From: Glomus cerebriforme | Taxonomy: Eukaryota > Glomeromycota > Glomeromycetes > Glomerales > Glomeraceae | DNA length: 64,000 bases | Reading direction: 5' to 3' | NCBI GenBank assembly: GCA_003550305.1 | Contig: QKYT01000022.1 | Span: forward strand, 177,709-241,708 | In this document: one piece after another, positions 47,208-59,310 of the stretch | How positions within the stretch are numbered: the stretch's first letter is position 1 | How the letters are laid out: each line of letters begins with the position of its first letter | Notes under the pieces: model-generated | Database searches by the model: none | What the model saw: the letters and a program-made list of their open reading frames with translations, nothing else | Told to the model about the DNA's origin: nothing | Program-made: the position numbers and the translations under genes

Positions 47208-48950
47208 ACGATCCTACTATATTAAATAGTATGTTTTATGTCTGACTTGTAGATGTACAGTATATCAATTATTCTAAAATTTAATTCTATTTGAAGATCT
47301 TAAAGTGTTCCAAGCATTTCAAAGTATTAATAAAACATTAAGCAAGAACTAATGGTTCTATCTTTTAAATTCTTTTATTAATTTATATAAATAAAATAAT
47401 ATAATAATAACATAAAGAATTCTGATTTAGGAGCGTGCCGCAGAAAATTGTATAAGTTCGGATTTTATCGGTCTCAATTTAAATATAAAAGATACATACA
47501 GTATAATTTGATATCTAAATAAAAACTTGGCAGACAAAAATGAAAGAAACGCGTCCACACGATAGTATATACCACAGTTTAATTACTATCATAGTATTTA
47601 TTTTGCACATCTAAATAATTAATTAGGTGATTCTGTAAATTAAAAATTACAGTTATTATTAATTCATATAACATGATATAGTCACGAAGAATAGAAGAAA
47701 GAAATACTTTTTGTGTGAAAATCCTATATGAAAGAAGCTAACAAGCATAACATAATTGAAAAGGTTGGGAATGATTACAAAACTAAAATCAATGCTAAAA
47801 GTCAACATCTAAGAATAGTGACTTACTGCGGTTGAATCGATCAGCCAGTTTATCTTACAGAATTGGAACTACTTAACCAACTTTATTTTTAGAATGGTAG
47901 TACGGTTGACTTATTAAATGATAGTTCAGAACTGTCATTTTTATAGGACATCAAAAAGGTTCAGTAGATCAGAAGGGAACATTATAATAAAAAAGTAATA
48001 AAGTTCGAGAATAAATTATATTATAAACACGTGAAGATCAATTGTATCAAAGTTAACGGAACGGAACGATTTCACGGATTTTATAACCATAAATAATACT
48101 TTTTAGCCTTAAAATATTTATCCTAATAGGCTAATCCAAAACCCGTGAAACTATTTAATTATGGTAAATTTCAAATTGTTTTCCTATTTACGAAATCAAA
48201 TCAATTTGCACATGAAAATTTTTCTGATATTTCATTCGATATTTACAAATTTGAATGGGATTATCGAAAGAAATTAAAAATTGGAATTTAAATGTTAAGA
48301 TCGATCAAAGTTGAACCTTTTCATTCTTTTTTTTTCAACTCTTGCCAAATTTTGATTTTTTTTTTTTAAAAAAAAAAAAATTTTTTTTTTTTATCAAATT
48401 TTAGTTAGTATAAAATTTTAAAGACATTAAAGAAAATGAAAGAAAAAAGGTTAAAAGTTTTTGAATTCATAAAATTATTCGATATTCACATTTATATTTA
48501 GGAACAAAGTAAGTTTTAATTTAACTTGAATAAAATGAATATTCGTTAATCTCTAGAATCCCTGTAACTCGAAAAGATTATTTTTTTTTTTTCTTACATA
48601 TATAGTAAATTTATGCAGAAATCTTATAACTACGGTTTTGTAACGATGAAAAAAAAACCATAAGTGGATTACATATGCGCGTCAATTTAAAAAAATATAT
48701 TCAGATGTTATCACGCGGACTTCATTTAAACTTAATGGGTAAATACTTTTTTTAAAACGTGTAGAATCGATTGGTTAAAAGTTCTTTTCTTTATCGAATC
48801 ATATTTGCTTCTAGGATGCATATCGTGAGTTTCATTTAAAGGATTTAAAGGCAGAAAATTTTTTATAGATTGAAATTATGTTTTTTCTTTTCCACATAAA
48901 TCGTTTTTTGTTCTATTCTGAATTCACCTCTTTTTAACGAATAAACTTTA
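47208..48950. other. Intergenic region, no gene seen
   Basis: No coding frame longer than short low-complexity stretches, no clear inverted element. Poly(A)/poly(T) runs occur near 48360-48395. Confidence 0.45.
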
Positions 48951-49613
48951 ATGATGATAAAGTGCGGATATTTATTAGGTATTGTATATCGATCCTTCAT
49001 GTATTTGATTAATAATCTCTATTTCTAAATTTCCTTTTTCTTTTTTTTTTCTTTTTTGTTTTTTTTAGGTGGAAATATTGATCCAACTAAACTTATTGCC
49101 GCACCTGACGAATTTGATAAAATAAATCTCACTCCTTCAAGATCAAAATTCATTGTCCTTGGAACAAAAGATGAAATCTTTGAATGGTTGGAACATTATG
49201 AATACCTTGTTTGTAAATATGATCAAGAATTTGACCCGAAACCACCATTACGACATAATCATACAATGACGAATGTATTTAAACTTTCTTCGATGAGAAA
49301 TCTTGACATAATCATTTCATTCAAATTATATTATGACGAAGAGAATCTTCATGATCATCATCATCGTCATCATGTTGTTCCCCATTTTTTAAAAAATTTA
49401 TTTGGAGCAAAAAGATATCAAGGTTCATCTAAGATGAGGTTGGAAATAGAGTTTTGTGATCATAATAATTCTTTACCTTCAGAAAATGTAACAAATCAAA
49501 CTCCGATTATGGAAGCTGAAGGTAAAAATGGAGTAAAATTGAGTTATGTTTTAAATAAGTGGAAACTTAATCTTAATAAAAGTAAATCAAGAAGCACTTG
49601 TGATTTTGAATGA
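48951..49613 (+). CDS. Orphan protein of about 190 residues
   Basis: The large exon (49069-49613) starts at a strong poly-T/TAG acceptor. A short first exon, 48951-48978, reading MMIKCGYLL and ending at a GT donor, joins in phase through a 90-bp intron, giving 190 residues. The protein has IDPTKLIAAPDEFDKI, a FIVLGTKDEIFEWLEHYEYL helix-like stretch, a His-rich loop (DHHHRHHVVPHF), and a basic tail KWKLNLNKSKSRS. No signal peptide, membrane segment or known domain was recognised. The first exon is less certain than the second. Confidence 0.6.
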
Positions 49614-50200
49614 ATATTTCTCTTTTTATATGTTTTATATTCCCAAGGTTTATATAACTTATTTATATATATGTTTTAGATTCAATAATTCCTTTAAGAA
49701 ATTTTCTGGTTTATTTAGTTTTAATATTAAGATTATTTTTTTTTTAATGGATTCAGAAAAATATGCAGTATATACTTTAAGAGATTAAGAACATATTTTA
49801 TATGACTTATTTATCTGTTATGATAATAATATCCCATAAAAAAAAAAAAAAAAAAATAATTAATAAAAAAAAAATTTCACGTATTTATTTCTGATCAATA
49901 TTAATTTTTAAGAACTTGATTTGATCACATGACAAAATATAATATTCGGTAACGATTAATTCTTTTTAATTTCAGATATGAGACCCTGTTATTAATGATA
50001 TTCATAGAAAAAGAATAATATACAGTAATATGAAATTCATTTAATTATAGACAATTAGACATTTCATTTTGGAATTTTACAATAAATAATAATTCGTTTA
50101 ATTTAAGCATATCACCGCATGTTATTTTCGAGCCAATTAAATTTCGTCCCCAAAAAATATCCTGATATTAATATTTCGTTTAATGAAAATTTATTATATA
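49614..50200. other. 3' flank and spacer
   Basis: AT-rich with a poly(A) run at 49838-49860. A short frame at 49600-49788 overlaps the end of the gene above and is not supported. Confidence 0.4.
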
Positions 50201-50435
50201 TGTTGTAGCCCAAACGTAACCATGTCCCGAATCCGACTTGGGATATCCCAAATCAAACTTGGGACAATCCTATGTCTGAAATTTAACCATATCCCGAACA
50301 AAACTAGTAAATTTTAAATGTTTAAGACGTCTCAAACTACCATTTAAGACTGGGTTAGTTTGGGACATGGTCAAGTTTCGGATATAAGGTTTTCCCAAGT
50401 TTGATTTGGGACATGGTAGTGTTTGGGCTACAACA
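50201..50435. mobile_element. 235-bp MITE, perfect 15-bp TIRs
   Basis: TGTTGTAGCCCAAAC (50201-50215) and GTTTGGGCTACAACA (50421-50435) are exact complements. The flanks are TATA on both sides, consistent with a TA (or TATA) target duplication. Subterminal words ACTTGGGA, CATGTCCC and TTTGGGACATGG are repeated in both orientations, so it belongs to the word-array class. Non-coding. Confidence 0.85.
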
Positions 50436-50676
50436 TATATATATATATATTGCAAATTAATTTATATGAATAAGTCTATAATAATAAATAAATATATATT
50501 CCCGTTTAAATAAGATTCATAATTATAATTAAAAGAATAATCGTCAAAAAAAAAAACGTCTATAAAGACTAATATTTAAAATCTCAAAAAAAGTTAAACC
50601 TACTTCGGATTTTCCACAAGTTTTTAAGCCACTAAAATAAACAAATTATTAATTAATTTTTTTTTTATTCATTCTT
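50436..50676. other. Spacer
   Basis: AT-rich, nothing supported. It forms the 3' flank of the following minus-strand gene. Confidence 0.4.
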
Positions 50677-51406
50677 TTATTCATTTTTTTTTTTTAAAAA
50701 AAAAGAGAGAAAACCAACCCTTTTATGACTTTTTACTTCTTTGTTAAGTTGATTGGACAAAAGAGGCTTAACATATTTTGTCGTGATATTGGTGCAATCA
50801 CTTTGGGAATCACGACCTTCAAGTAATTGTTCATTAAATATTGGAATATCATATTCAAACACTTCTTCAAAAGTAAAGTCTGGCAAAAACTTTTTCCGCT
50901 CATAATTATAACTTTTTTTAAAGTTGATTGAATTAAGATAAGATTTTAAAATATAACAAGTGAAATAATTTATGAATCTTACGTTTCTTCAACATCAAAT
51001 AAATAATTATTATTAAATAGCTCATAATGAAGGTTATTTGTTTTTTCATTATTTTGGTTTTTCTCTTTACAGACAATTCGTCTGTTTTTGTCAAGAAATT
51101 TCGAGGGACCGTTCACAATTTTGTCTTTAGTGGTATCCCTATCGATAAAAATATATTATTAATCATTTTTTTCTTTTTTGTAAAAAAAAAAAGAAACTTT
51201 AATGATTCAAATAATGTAAACCAGGATAATCTTCGATTATCAAGAACATTAACATTACTCCTAGCAACATTTTCAAACCCTGGTGGAGCTTTTTTTTTGT
51301 CGTCATTCTTAATCGTTACAGTTAAGCATGATTCATCGTAAAAGATTGAATTAATCGTGAAATTATTGATTTCGATAGAATATTGTTGATTTTTATTATT
51401 AGACAT
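50677..51406 (-). CDS. Orphan hydrophilic protein, 191 residues
   Basis: Three exons (51222-51406, 50983-51138, 50677-50911) join in phase with GT-AG introns of 83 and 71 bases. The second acceptor was chosen at AAAAAAAG before YNYERKKF because it alone keeps the frame. The protein starts MSNNKNQQYSIEINNFTINS, is rich in Asn/Lys/Asp, has a KKKAPPGFENVARSN loop and an acidic FTFEEVFEYDIPIFNEQ segment, and ends in a basic SHKRVGFLSFFLKKKNE tail. No signal peptide and no domain were recognised. The reading is supported by clean splicing rather than by homology. Confidence 0.6.
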
Positions 51407-51955
51407 TTTATAAAAAAAAATAAAAATTTATCAAAACATGATCATTTATATAATAGCTCTGGTCGTATCTCGGTCTTCGCGTCCGAGTGTAATGAAACAA
51501 AAAAAGGAGAAAGTGGGTTGTATTTAATACTGCGGAGCTAATATACAAATCAAGAGTCATTATTTATCCGGAACAATTTCTCATTCGTCATTGATTGATA
51601 ATGATGTCTTAGATCACGCCATTGTTTTTAATATAATGATAATCATGTGCCCTCACTCTCTACTGTAATCACATGAAGGAATAAATGGCGTTCCGGTATA
51701 ACACCAAATAGTGACATAATTTGATTTTTTTTTATTATTATATTGTTACAAAAAAAGGCTTTTTAGTAATCAAGATATTAAGAAATTACCGGTAATTTTT
51801 TTAGATTTGAGCCCAAGAAAAAAAGTTAAGCCACTGATTAGTCACGTGTATTTCATGTATCATACTCACGTTTCTTTGAGCAAGTCAAAAAATAAATTAT
51901 GTCGCACAAACCATATGATCACTGCTCCGTCTTGATGAATATTTCATTGGAAACT
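51407..51955. promoter_or_regulatory. Upstream region of the orphan minus-strand gene
   Basis: A non-coding, somewhat less AT-rich stretch (about 51450-51710), with a CACGTG motif at about 51844. Nothing more specific can be assigned. Confidence 0.3.
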
Positions 51956-51957
51956 GG

Positions 51958-52075
51958 GCAAATTTATCCTGTTCCGGGGGTATAGGCTCTTATCCTGTTC
52001 TGCAACTGTATTAATCACGTGATATTTACTAAAAATTTATTTATACAGGGTATACAGGATAATAAAGGATGCTCT
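51958..52075. repeat. Short inverted word array, word TATCCTGT/ACAGGATA
   Basis: TTATCCTGTTCCGGGGGTAT, CTTATCCTGTTCTG, then ATACAGGGTATACAGGATAA form inverted copies around an ATCACGTGAT palindrome (about 52014-52023). A small member of the same class; borders approximate. Confidence 0.45.
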
Positions 52076-52816
52076 TGAAAACTGAAACTTCAGTTATGTG
52101 AAGAAAAAATCAATTAATTCACAGTCCTGTCAGTTAATGGATTGGATGAACAGTATTCAGATAGGTCATGTGGGTAATTGAGCATCAATAAAAATTATTA
52201 AGATTGTTTAATATCATAATTATTTGGATATTCACCTGTTTTTATTAATAAATGCAAAGATTTTTTCCTACAGCAATTGTTATAATGTTCTTCACATCTG
52301 AATTGCTATACAAACTTATAGAATATCAAGTGATAAAACTAGAATATGAACTCAAAACTCTTTTAATCATATCATTTCCAAATTTAAAAATAACCTATTA
52401 TATCAATAGTTGCATATATTATGGCCTTTATGAACAAAAGGCATATTGGGAATTTTATAACCCATCTATTACTTACCTTTTAGAATAATATGTACCTATC
52501 ACCCATTTCTTGTTTGTCTAAATAAAATAAAAAAATAAAGAGTAAAAAGAATTATGAAGGAACTAAAAAAATAAAGCCAAAAATTTGTTTAAAAGATGAA
52601 TAATCTTATCTGTGTAAGTATACTTTTCTGCAAAATAAATTTTTTTGAATTATGATTAACATAATACAAAGACATAATTTGATGTAATTCATATGTTTTA
52701 TTAGTAAAAATTATGACTGTCATAATTGATTTTGTCTATAATGAGAAAGTATATATATAAGAAGTTTGTAATAAGACCATTAATATTTCCTTATCTTTTA
52801 ATTCCAATGTTAATGA
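52076..52816. other. AT-rich region, no supported gene
   Basis: The 78-residue frame at 52252-52488 shows no recognisable domain and is left out. Nothing else was found. Confidence 0.35.
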
Positions 52817-52834
52817 GTTGAGAGTAGAATGTTA

Positions 52835-53270
52835 ACAGTCCAGTTTGGTCAGTCTTGGTCCAGTTCTTATCAGTCTGCAGTTTAGAACCAGATCATCAGC
52901 AGACTGAAACCAATTGGTTCTATAGGACTGCAATAATTCTATAGAATGGTTCTATAAGAATAGTTTTATAAAAAAATTTTTTAACTGGCTAGATATAAAT
53001 TAGGCCAAAGTTATAATGCTAGCCTGAATTATAGAATTTGTATAAACACTAAATATTTTACTGAGGTGTTATTATAAGTCATGTGACTAAGCATATATAA
53101 TTCAGGCCAGCATTATAACTTTAATCTGATTTATATCTAGCTGGTTAAAAAATTTTTTCTTATAAGACTATTCTATAAAACTAATAGTCCTATCAGTTCA
53201 GTTCTATATCAGTCCAGTTTAAATTTGATCCTATAACTGGACCGCAGTCTGGTCGGTCTGGATCAGACTG
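52835..53270. mobile_element. 436-bp CAGTCC-word element inserted in the hAT left end
   Basis: It is flanked by TTA on both sides (52832-52834 and 53271-53273). The ends are ACAGTCCAGTTTGGTC and the inverse GGTCTGGATCAGACTG. The arms are filled with CAGTC, GGTCCAG and CCAGTT words. Two inner segments (about 52980-53040 and 53100-53160) are long inverted copies with TAACTGGCTAGATATAAAT and its complement. A 3-bp TTA duplication suggests a PIF/Harbinger-like integrator, by inference. Related to 12339-14081. Confidence 0.7.
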
Positions 53271-53554
53271 TTACAGCTAATTTCATAATGTACAGAACAC
53301 TTGACAAAATTTTTGCTGAGAACTTGCCAGGTTATTGGGTTGTTAGGTTATCAGCAGGATCTAAAATAGTACTGTAAAAATTAGAAAAAATTTATATATT
53401 TTTAAAATATCTGAAAATTTTTGTATTAATCAGTTTTTTTGCCTGAAAAATTATTAAGAGGTAAATCATTTAAAAATGATTTTTTATAATAATCAGATTA
53501 TAATTTTTTTTACAATTTTTATCAAAATTAATAAAAATACAAATTTTAAAAAAT

Positions 53555-55888
53555 ATGACTCTTCTTTGTTATTATAAACCTATTAATGCTAATGTAAATA
53601 ATAGTAAAAATAAAAATATACCAAATAAAAAAGAAAAATCTTTATCTGAAAATGATGAAAATGATTTATCTTTATCAAAAATATCTTTATTAGAAATTTC
53701 TATAGAAGAAGAAATAAATGAACCTGTAGACCAAACAAATTCTCAAAGAAATCCTATTTTACTTTTTCAAAAAAAAAAAACTTCAAAATTACGTATATTA
53801 AAAAGAAATATAAAAGTAAAAATTAATAAAAAAGGATTTCAAAGAAAATGGTTTAAAGAATTTTCATGGTTAAGATATGATTCTAAAGAAAAAAAGATGT
53901 ATTGTAAACTATATAGATTTCATGATATTAATATTCCTTTTGCTAAAGAAGGTATAATAATTTACTTAGAATTATATTATTGTTAAATAAGATTTTAATA
54001 ATTTTTAATTTAATAAATTAGGTTCAAAAAATATTGGCAAAAAGTCAGCAATTTAAGAATATAATAATAGTAGTGGTCATAAAAAAGCTTTAAAAAAAGA
54101 AAGTAGTAGACTTGCAATGGTCAAAACTACATCAAATGCTATAAATCATGCAAATAAATATGTGGAAAACTTAATAAAAATAATATACTCTATGGCATAA
54201 ATAATCTTCCACTCAATCAATTTTCTTAATTAATACAACTTGGATATGCACTTGAAAATCCTAATTTAATTTCTAATTCAAATTCTATAACATATAAAAA
54301 TCCTACTTCTGCAAAAGATTTATTATCAATAATCTCTTCATCAATTGAGAAAGAATTATAGAATGAACTTAATGAAACTACAAGTATTGGTATTATGATA
54401 AATAAAAGTACAGATATTAGCACACAATCACATATAATTCTTTATATTAAATATTGTTCAAAAGGTTTTATCAAAGTCAAGTATGTAAAATTATTACATT
54501 TGAATGGTAAAGATGCTGAAACTATTTTTTTGGCTATATTTTCTTTATTTAAATTAAAAGGTAAGAATTTATAATTTATTAAAATATTGATCTTATATTT
54601 ATTAATTAATTTAATTTAATTTAGGATTGAAAAAAAAAATTATGTTTTTCTTGTCAGATAGAGCTAGTGTAATACTTGGTAGAAATAATGGTATAGCAAC
54701 AAAACTTACAAATAAAAATTCTTATTTATTTATAAGTCATTGCATTACACATAGGTTAGCACTGGTGTATAATTCAACTCAAAAACAAGTAGTTTTTTGT
54801 GAGTATATTGAAACTTTAATTAAAGAAACATATCATTTTTTTAGTAATTCTGAAAAAAGAGTTCAGTATTGGATCACCCAATATTAAAAATAAAGAATAT
54901 TTTTGAAATTAGATGGTTATCTTAGTATGAAGCTGTTAAAAGTATATATTTATCTATAGAGCCATTGTTAGATATAATTCTTAAAATTACTACAATATTT
55001 TCATTTCAAAGATAGCAATCAATATTTGATTTATATTCAAAACTCTGTAATTGGAAAGTTTTGGCTTTTTTACATTTTTTATATAATATTTTGGGTCATT
55101 TAATGAAATTCAGCAAAATGTTTTAAAGGAGATATATTATATTTTCTGATATTGATCCTATAATTAATTCTACTATTCAGAAAATATAAAATGAATATTT
55201 GGATGTCGATGATGATAAAAATCAAAAATTGAGTGCATATTTAAATAATTTTTTATTAAAAATACCATCAGTAAAGGATTCTTTTATTGGTAATCATCAT
55301 ATTTTATTTAATTCTCAAGATGAAGTTGATTTACAAGTAGATATTATAAAGTTTGCAGCAGCAGTAATTTGTGAAATTAATAATAGATTTTCACATAGAT
55401 CAATTTTATCTGCTATGAAAATAATGAATCCCATAAAGTGGCCAAAAAACAAAGAGAGTTTAAATGATTATAGTGAAAAAGAATTAGAAAAACTAATAGA
55501 TTTTTATGGAGTAGCTAATGAATCTAATTATTCAATGCCAATTATTAATGCTGATACTATTCATGATGAATGGGATAACTTTAAAGCTATAATTTTAGCA
55601 AATTATGAAAACTTTTCTATTGATGATTTATTACTATTATTATTTCAATATCATTCTGATATATATTCTAATATTTTTATTTTGATGAATATATTTTATT
55701 TTATAACATTTTCTAATGTAGATTGCGAAAGGAAATTTTCTAAACAAAATTTGATTAAAACTGATATTTGTAATCAGCTTAATAACGATATATTACATAT
55801 GTTAATGATGGTTGGATTGCATAATATAAATTTAATGAAATTTAATTTTAATAATGTATATATTATGAATTTGGTATCAAAGTTATAA
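53555..55888 (+). pseudogene. hAT transposase (ZNF862-like) pseudogene
   Basis: From ATG 53555 the frame gives an acidic/basic N-terminus, then a TTF-type zinc-finger-like region, FQRKWFKEFSWLRYDSKEKK with a single Cys left. An intron (GT after KEG, near 53951, to AG before GSKNIGKK) restores the frame. SSGHKKALKKES and a DUF4371-like block follow (GIMINKSTDIS, SDRASVILGRNNGIATKL, HCITHRLAL). The C-terminus (55199-55888) carries the hAT dimerisation motif FSNVDCERKFSKQNLIKTDI followed by LNNDILHMLM. Stops occur after KKSAI, in LNQFS and in EKEL, mostly TAA/TAG at likely Gln codons. Catalytic integrity is lost. Confidence 0.8.
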
Positions 55889-56137
55889 AAGAAAAATTAA
55901 ATAAGTATCAAAGTTATAAAAGAAAAATTAAATAAAATTATAGATAAAATCAAATAAAATTAATAAATAAATATAAAATCGTATTAAATAATTATAAAAA
56001 TTAATAAACTGAAAATTATTATAAAAACTGGAAGTTTTTTCCAATAAATTTTTAAAAAAACTGATAAATTGAAATTGCATCAGAAATTTTTCTGGTAAAA
56101 TTAAAATTCTATTTTAGACCCCTGGTTATTGGTAATT

Positions 56138-56570
56138 TGAAAAATAATAATAAGCATGTGAAAATAATTTGTTTGGTATAATCTATAACATGTCAAAATT
56201 GAAGAAATGTCATGTGTTATTTTGCAAATACCGTATAGTTCTGAAATTAAGTATCACCCGAAAATAAGCATCCTTACATATAAGAAATAACCCAAAAATA
56301 AATATTCTTTTGATAATAAATTTATGATATCTCGGCCAATATTTATCCTAGAGATATGAAATAACTACTATTGGATTCTTCTCATTGAGACGAAACCAAT
56401 GAACTAAATTACATTAATTTTTAATCACTGAATAACAAGATATCCTAAATATAAAATTAATATAAATATGATTTTTTTTAAAAAAATTATACACCGAAAT
56501 TAAGCATCCCTATAACAAAAAAAGTGTGCTTAATTTCAGAACTATACGGTATTGTTATTTTTCAAATTGC
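56138..56570. mobile_element. Foldback insertion in the hAT right arm
   Basis: TTGGTAATTTGAAAAATAAT at the left and the inverse ATTGTTATTTTTCAAATTGC at the right bound a segment that splits the right terminal repeat of the hAT element. The left arm of the hAT shows the two halves are otherwise contiguous. The 327-bp mariner-type MITE lies inside, only 17 bases from the right end. Confidence 0.5.
56227..56553. mobile_element. 327-bp mariner-type MITE, perfect 25-bp TIRs
   Basis: The 25 bases at 56227-56251 (AATACCGTATAGTTCTGAAA...) and the complement of 56529-56553 are identical, and the TA near each end fits a TA target site. Subterminal words AAATTAAGCATCC and AAATAAGCATCC recur inside. Non-coding. 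The ends recall 8346-8520 (both run ...AAATTAAG.ATC), so the two may belong to the same superfamily. Confidence 0.85.
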
Positions 56571-56669
56571 TGACAACCTGACAACCTGACAACCTGGCAA
56601 GTTCTTGGCAAAAATTTTGTTAAGTGTCTTATACATTATGAAATTAGCTGTAATATTCTTAGTTGAGAG

Positions 56670-57320
56670 TCCCAACCTGTGAATTCTGCAAAAAATTATT
56701 AACATGATTCTCATTTCCTTATCTTTTTCCTTTATTTCAAGAAATTCTTTTCATTTTTTTGCAAAAGATATATCTATCACCTGTTTTTCTTTACTGTTTT
56801 TTGAGAAGGATTTCAAATAGTAATCCATATTTGAAGTATAAAATTTTAACTGGCTTAATGAACTACTCCCATAATATCAGAGTTTATGTTCTATACTTTA
56901 GAATGTTTGAAGCATTTTTAAAATTAAATAATACTCAAACTAGTGATAATTAAATTCACAACATAATTTTGCAGTATACAGCTATTTAGTTAGCAGAAAT
57001 AATCTGTACCTTTGTTTATTTACAATTAAATAATTAAAATCAGGTCTTAAATAATTCTTTTCCAAGTGCGAGTCATCTTGAATCTGATATAAATATACCT
57101 TTTCCTAATAATCATAATATAATACTTCTGAATTATGGCAAATTTTAGTATAATCAATACTACATCAATTATTTTGAAAATAGTAATAATATTTAATGTT
57201 TTATTTATAATAATAATTTAAAATTATACTTGATTATAGGCTTATAATAAGAAAATTTATAGTAATAGTAAATAAATATATTATAAATTAAATAAAATAT
57301 ATATGGCTAATACTTTAGCT
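56670..57320. other. AT-rich spacer
   Basis: The 64-residue frame at 56759-56953 has no recognisable feature. Nothing else is supported. Confidence 0.35.
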
Positions 57321-57321
57321 A

Positions 57322-57744
57322 ATGACCTCCAATCCAGATGATAATTCTAGTAACACATCAGATATTATAGTTTATTTTGATGAGAAGGTTTTTAAGGAAA
57401 AAGGAATAAATGAAGTGATTGAAAAAAAGTCTAAAATAATCATTAAGACATCAGAGGTATAAGCAAAACCCTTAATTTCAGCTAAAGACTACAATGATGT
57501 GTATTTTGATGAGGAGGATTTAAAGAAGGAAAGAGAATAAAACAAATTTAAGTTAAATGATGATAATGATTCTAATGATTCTAAAGAAAAGATACTAGAT
57601 GAATCAGATGATGATAGATATAATGGATACGATGTATATGATAAATATGGTGAACGTGATAGAGGTTATTATTATTATGATGAAAGATATGAGAGGAAAG
57701 TCTTACCAATGATAAGTCCTATTATCTCTCTAGTAACTGCCTAG
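57322..57744 (+). pseudogene. Acidic orphan ORF with Gln-like stops
   Basis: ATG 57322 opens a single frame: MTSNPDDNSSNTSDIIVYFD, IIIKTSEV-stop-AKPLISAK, DLKKERE-stop-NKFKLND, then DDDRYNGYDVYDKYGERDRG and a run of Tyr. It ends at TAG 57742 with the frame still protein-like beyond. The two inner stops are TAA at positions where Gln fits. It is acidic, Asp/Tyr-rich and without a recognised domain. Confidence 0.4.
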
Positions 57745-57779
57745 ATCATATTCTTGTATAATACTGAAGGCTTATTACT

Positions 57780-58305
57780 CTATTGTGTAAAAGAAAATAA
57801 TATAACCCATCAGAATTTGATTTATTGAAGATTAAAATGTGTAATAATACTCATCCTACTCATAAAGATTCTAACCTTTTTTAGGATCAGCTAATGCTTT
57901 CAAAAGCACATTGTGTTCTATTTCTTTAAATGTAGTGGATTTAAAAAATACATCAAATAATTCATCTTTTACCTGTTCAGAAATATTCGAAAAGCATCTG
58001 GTAAATTCCTTAAGAATAATATTACATTAATGAGTTAATCGGACTTGAAGAAGTTTATTTCATACTTCTCTTCCAAAATGGATTATATAATTATATCTGA
58101 TATATGGTTTACTATAATCCCACCAATCATCGATATCATCATCAACTTTTTTGATATCATCATCTTCTTCTTTGATATCACCATCAACTGTTCAGAATTC
58201 ATCATTATCATTAGTATCATCATCAATTATCTTAATCTTGTCATATTCTTTATCCAGATTTTTACTAACATTAAGATCAGAATTGATTAATAAATTTTGT
58301 TCCAT
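57780..58305 (-). pseudogene. Second acidic orphan ORF, convergent with the previous
   Basis: The minus strand from ATG 58305 reads MEQNLLINSDLNVSKNLDKE, IIDDDTNDNDEF-stop-TVDG, DIKEEDDDIKKVDDDIDDWW, then FGREV-stop-NKLLQV and, after a TAA, CNIILKEFTRCFSNISEQVK and FKSTTFKEIEHNVLLKALAD. It stays in one frame for about 170 codons with TGA, TGA, TAA, TAG, TAG and TAA. No family is recognised. The plus-strand hydrophobic frame at 58045-58290 is its shadow. Confidence 0.4.
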
Positions 58306-59302
58306 AGTTAGCTAAAAAGATATTTACTAAGATATACTTATCTTTAATTCTACATTTTAAAACCTCATCACTTACAAGTAGTATCACAAATATTTGGTCG
58401 TGTAAAACTTTGTATCGGCCAGTAGCAAAATTATCGTTGATAGTTGTGTGCTAGGCTTAGTTATCACCTGAAATGTGCAGTATAATATCAGGAAAACTCT
58501 TGCTAAAAGAATGGGAATTGTGCGATGTGCAAATCACATATATATAATATATTTGCATTATTTTTTTTAGACTCGATTTGCATGTCATGTCTCTGGTTAT
58601 GTTATTATCATATCAATAAAACAATATTTGAATATGGATATTTTTTTTTTTTGGCAATCCTTATTTCGCATATGAGATTTGGGAATGTGTATGCTAATCA
58701 TCTGATTGGTAAGGAGGATTAACATAATAGTCTCCTTTTTTGGAACTTCCTAGACAAAAAAAAATGTTATGGAATAATGTCTTTGGGTTATCATTTTGAG
58801 GAATAATGTTTTTATTGCATCATGCTCATGTGATACTATTCTGGACCCGTACCTTAACACTTGTATTCATATTCTGAAATTTTTTAGTATAATAAAAAAT
58901 TTGTTTATCTTCACACATGTTTTTTAAACATATATATGCATGAATTTGGATGGTGTGAATATGTGATATGCATTAAAGTAATAAAAAAGTTACATACCTT
59001 TAGGAAAAATAGAATATGGTATCCCTGTCCTATAAATCAAAATTTTGTAAATATAATAAGAAAGTAAAGAAATAATTTTGATACTAAGATTCACATTAAA
59101 TAACTTAGTCTCCTTCCTTTGAAAGCATGTCATATATTTAACTGCTACTATATCAATTTTTTCACTTTGTTAAAAACTAAGCATGCAATTAATAAATACA
59201 ATTTCTTTCTGTAAGTACACAATGTATTCATGTCAAATAAGAGTAAATGAGCACTTGATATACACTCTTGTTGACTGATCATGAATCAATAACTTTCAAA
59301 AG
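58306..59302. other. AT-rich region, no supported gene
   Basis: A 65-residue frame at 58525-58722 has two hydrophobic segments but no other support. No repeats recognised. Confidence 0.35.
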
Positions 59303-59310
59303 AGCTGAAG

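Larger units (their letters stand above)
52825..56661 (+). mobile_element. hAT transposon with 8-bp TSD and nested insertions
   Basis: The exact 8-bp repeat GTTGAGAG (52817-52824 and 56662-56669) flanks the element. The left end reads TAGAATGTTACAGC once an insertion (52835-53270) is removed. The right end, as reverse complement, reads TAAGAATATTACAGC. The long inverted repeats continue for about 100 bases (53271-53370 versus 56571-56661 and 56113-56137), containing AATTTCATAATGTA, CAAAATTTTTGC, GAACTTGCCAGGTT and TCTAAAATAG. The right arm is interrupted by 56138-56570. The transposase inside is a pseudogene. Confidence 0.85.

Noticed and set aside
58045..58290. Hydrophobic Ile/Phe-rich plus-strand frame resembling a membrane protein
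   Set aside because: It is the antisense of an Asp-rich frame on the minus strand (IKEEDDDIKKVDDDIDD), which reads as the real, decayed protein.
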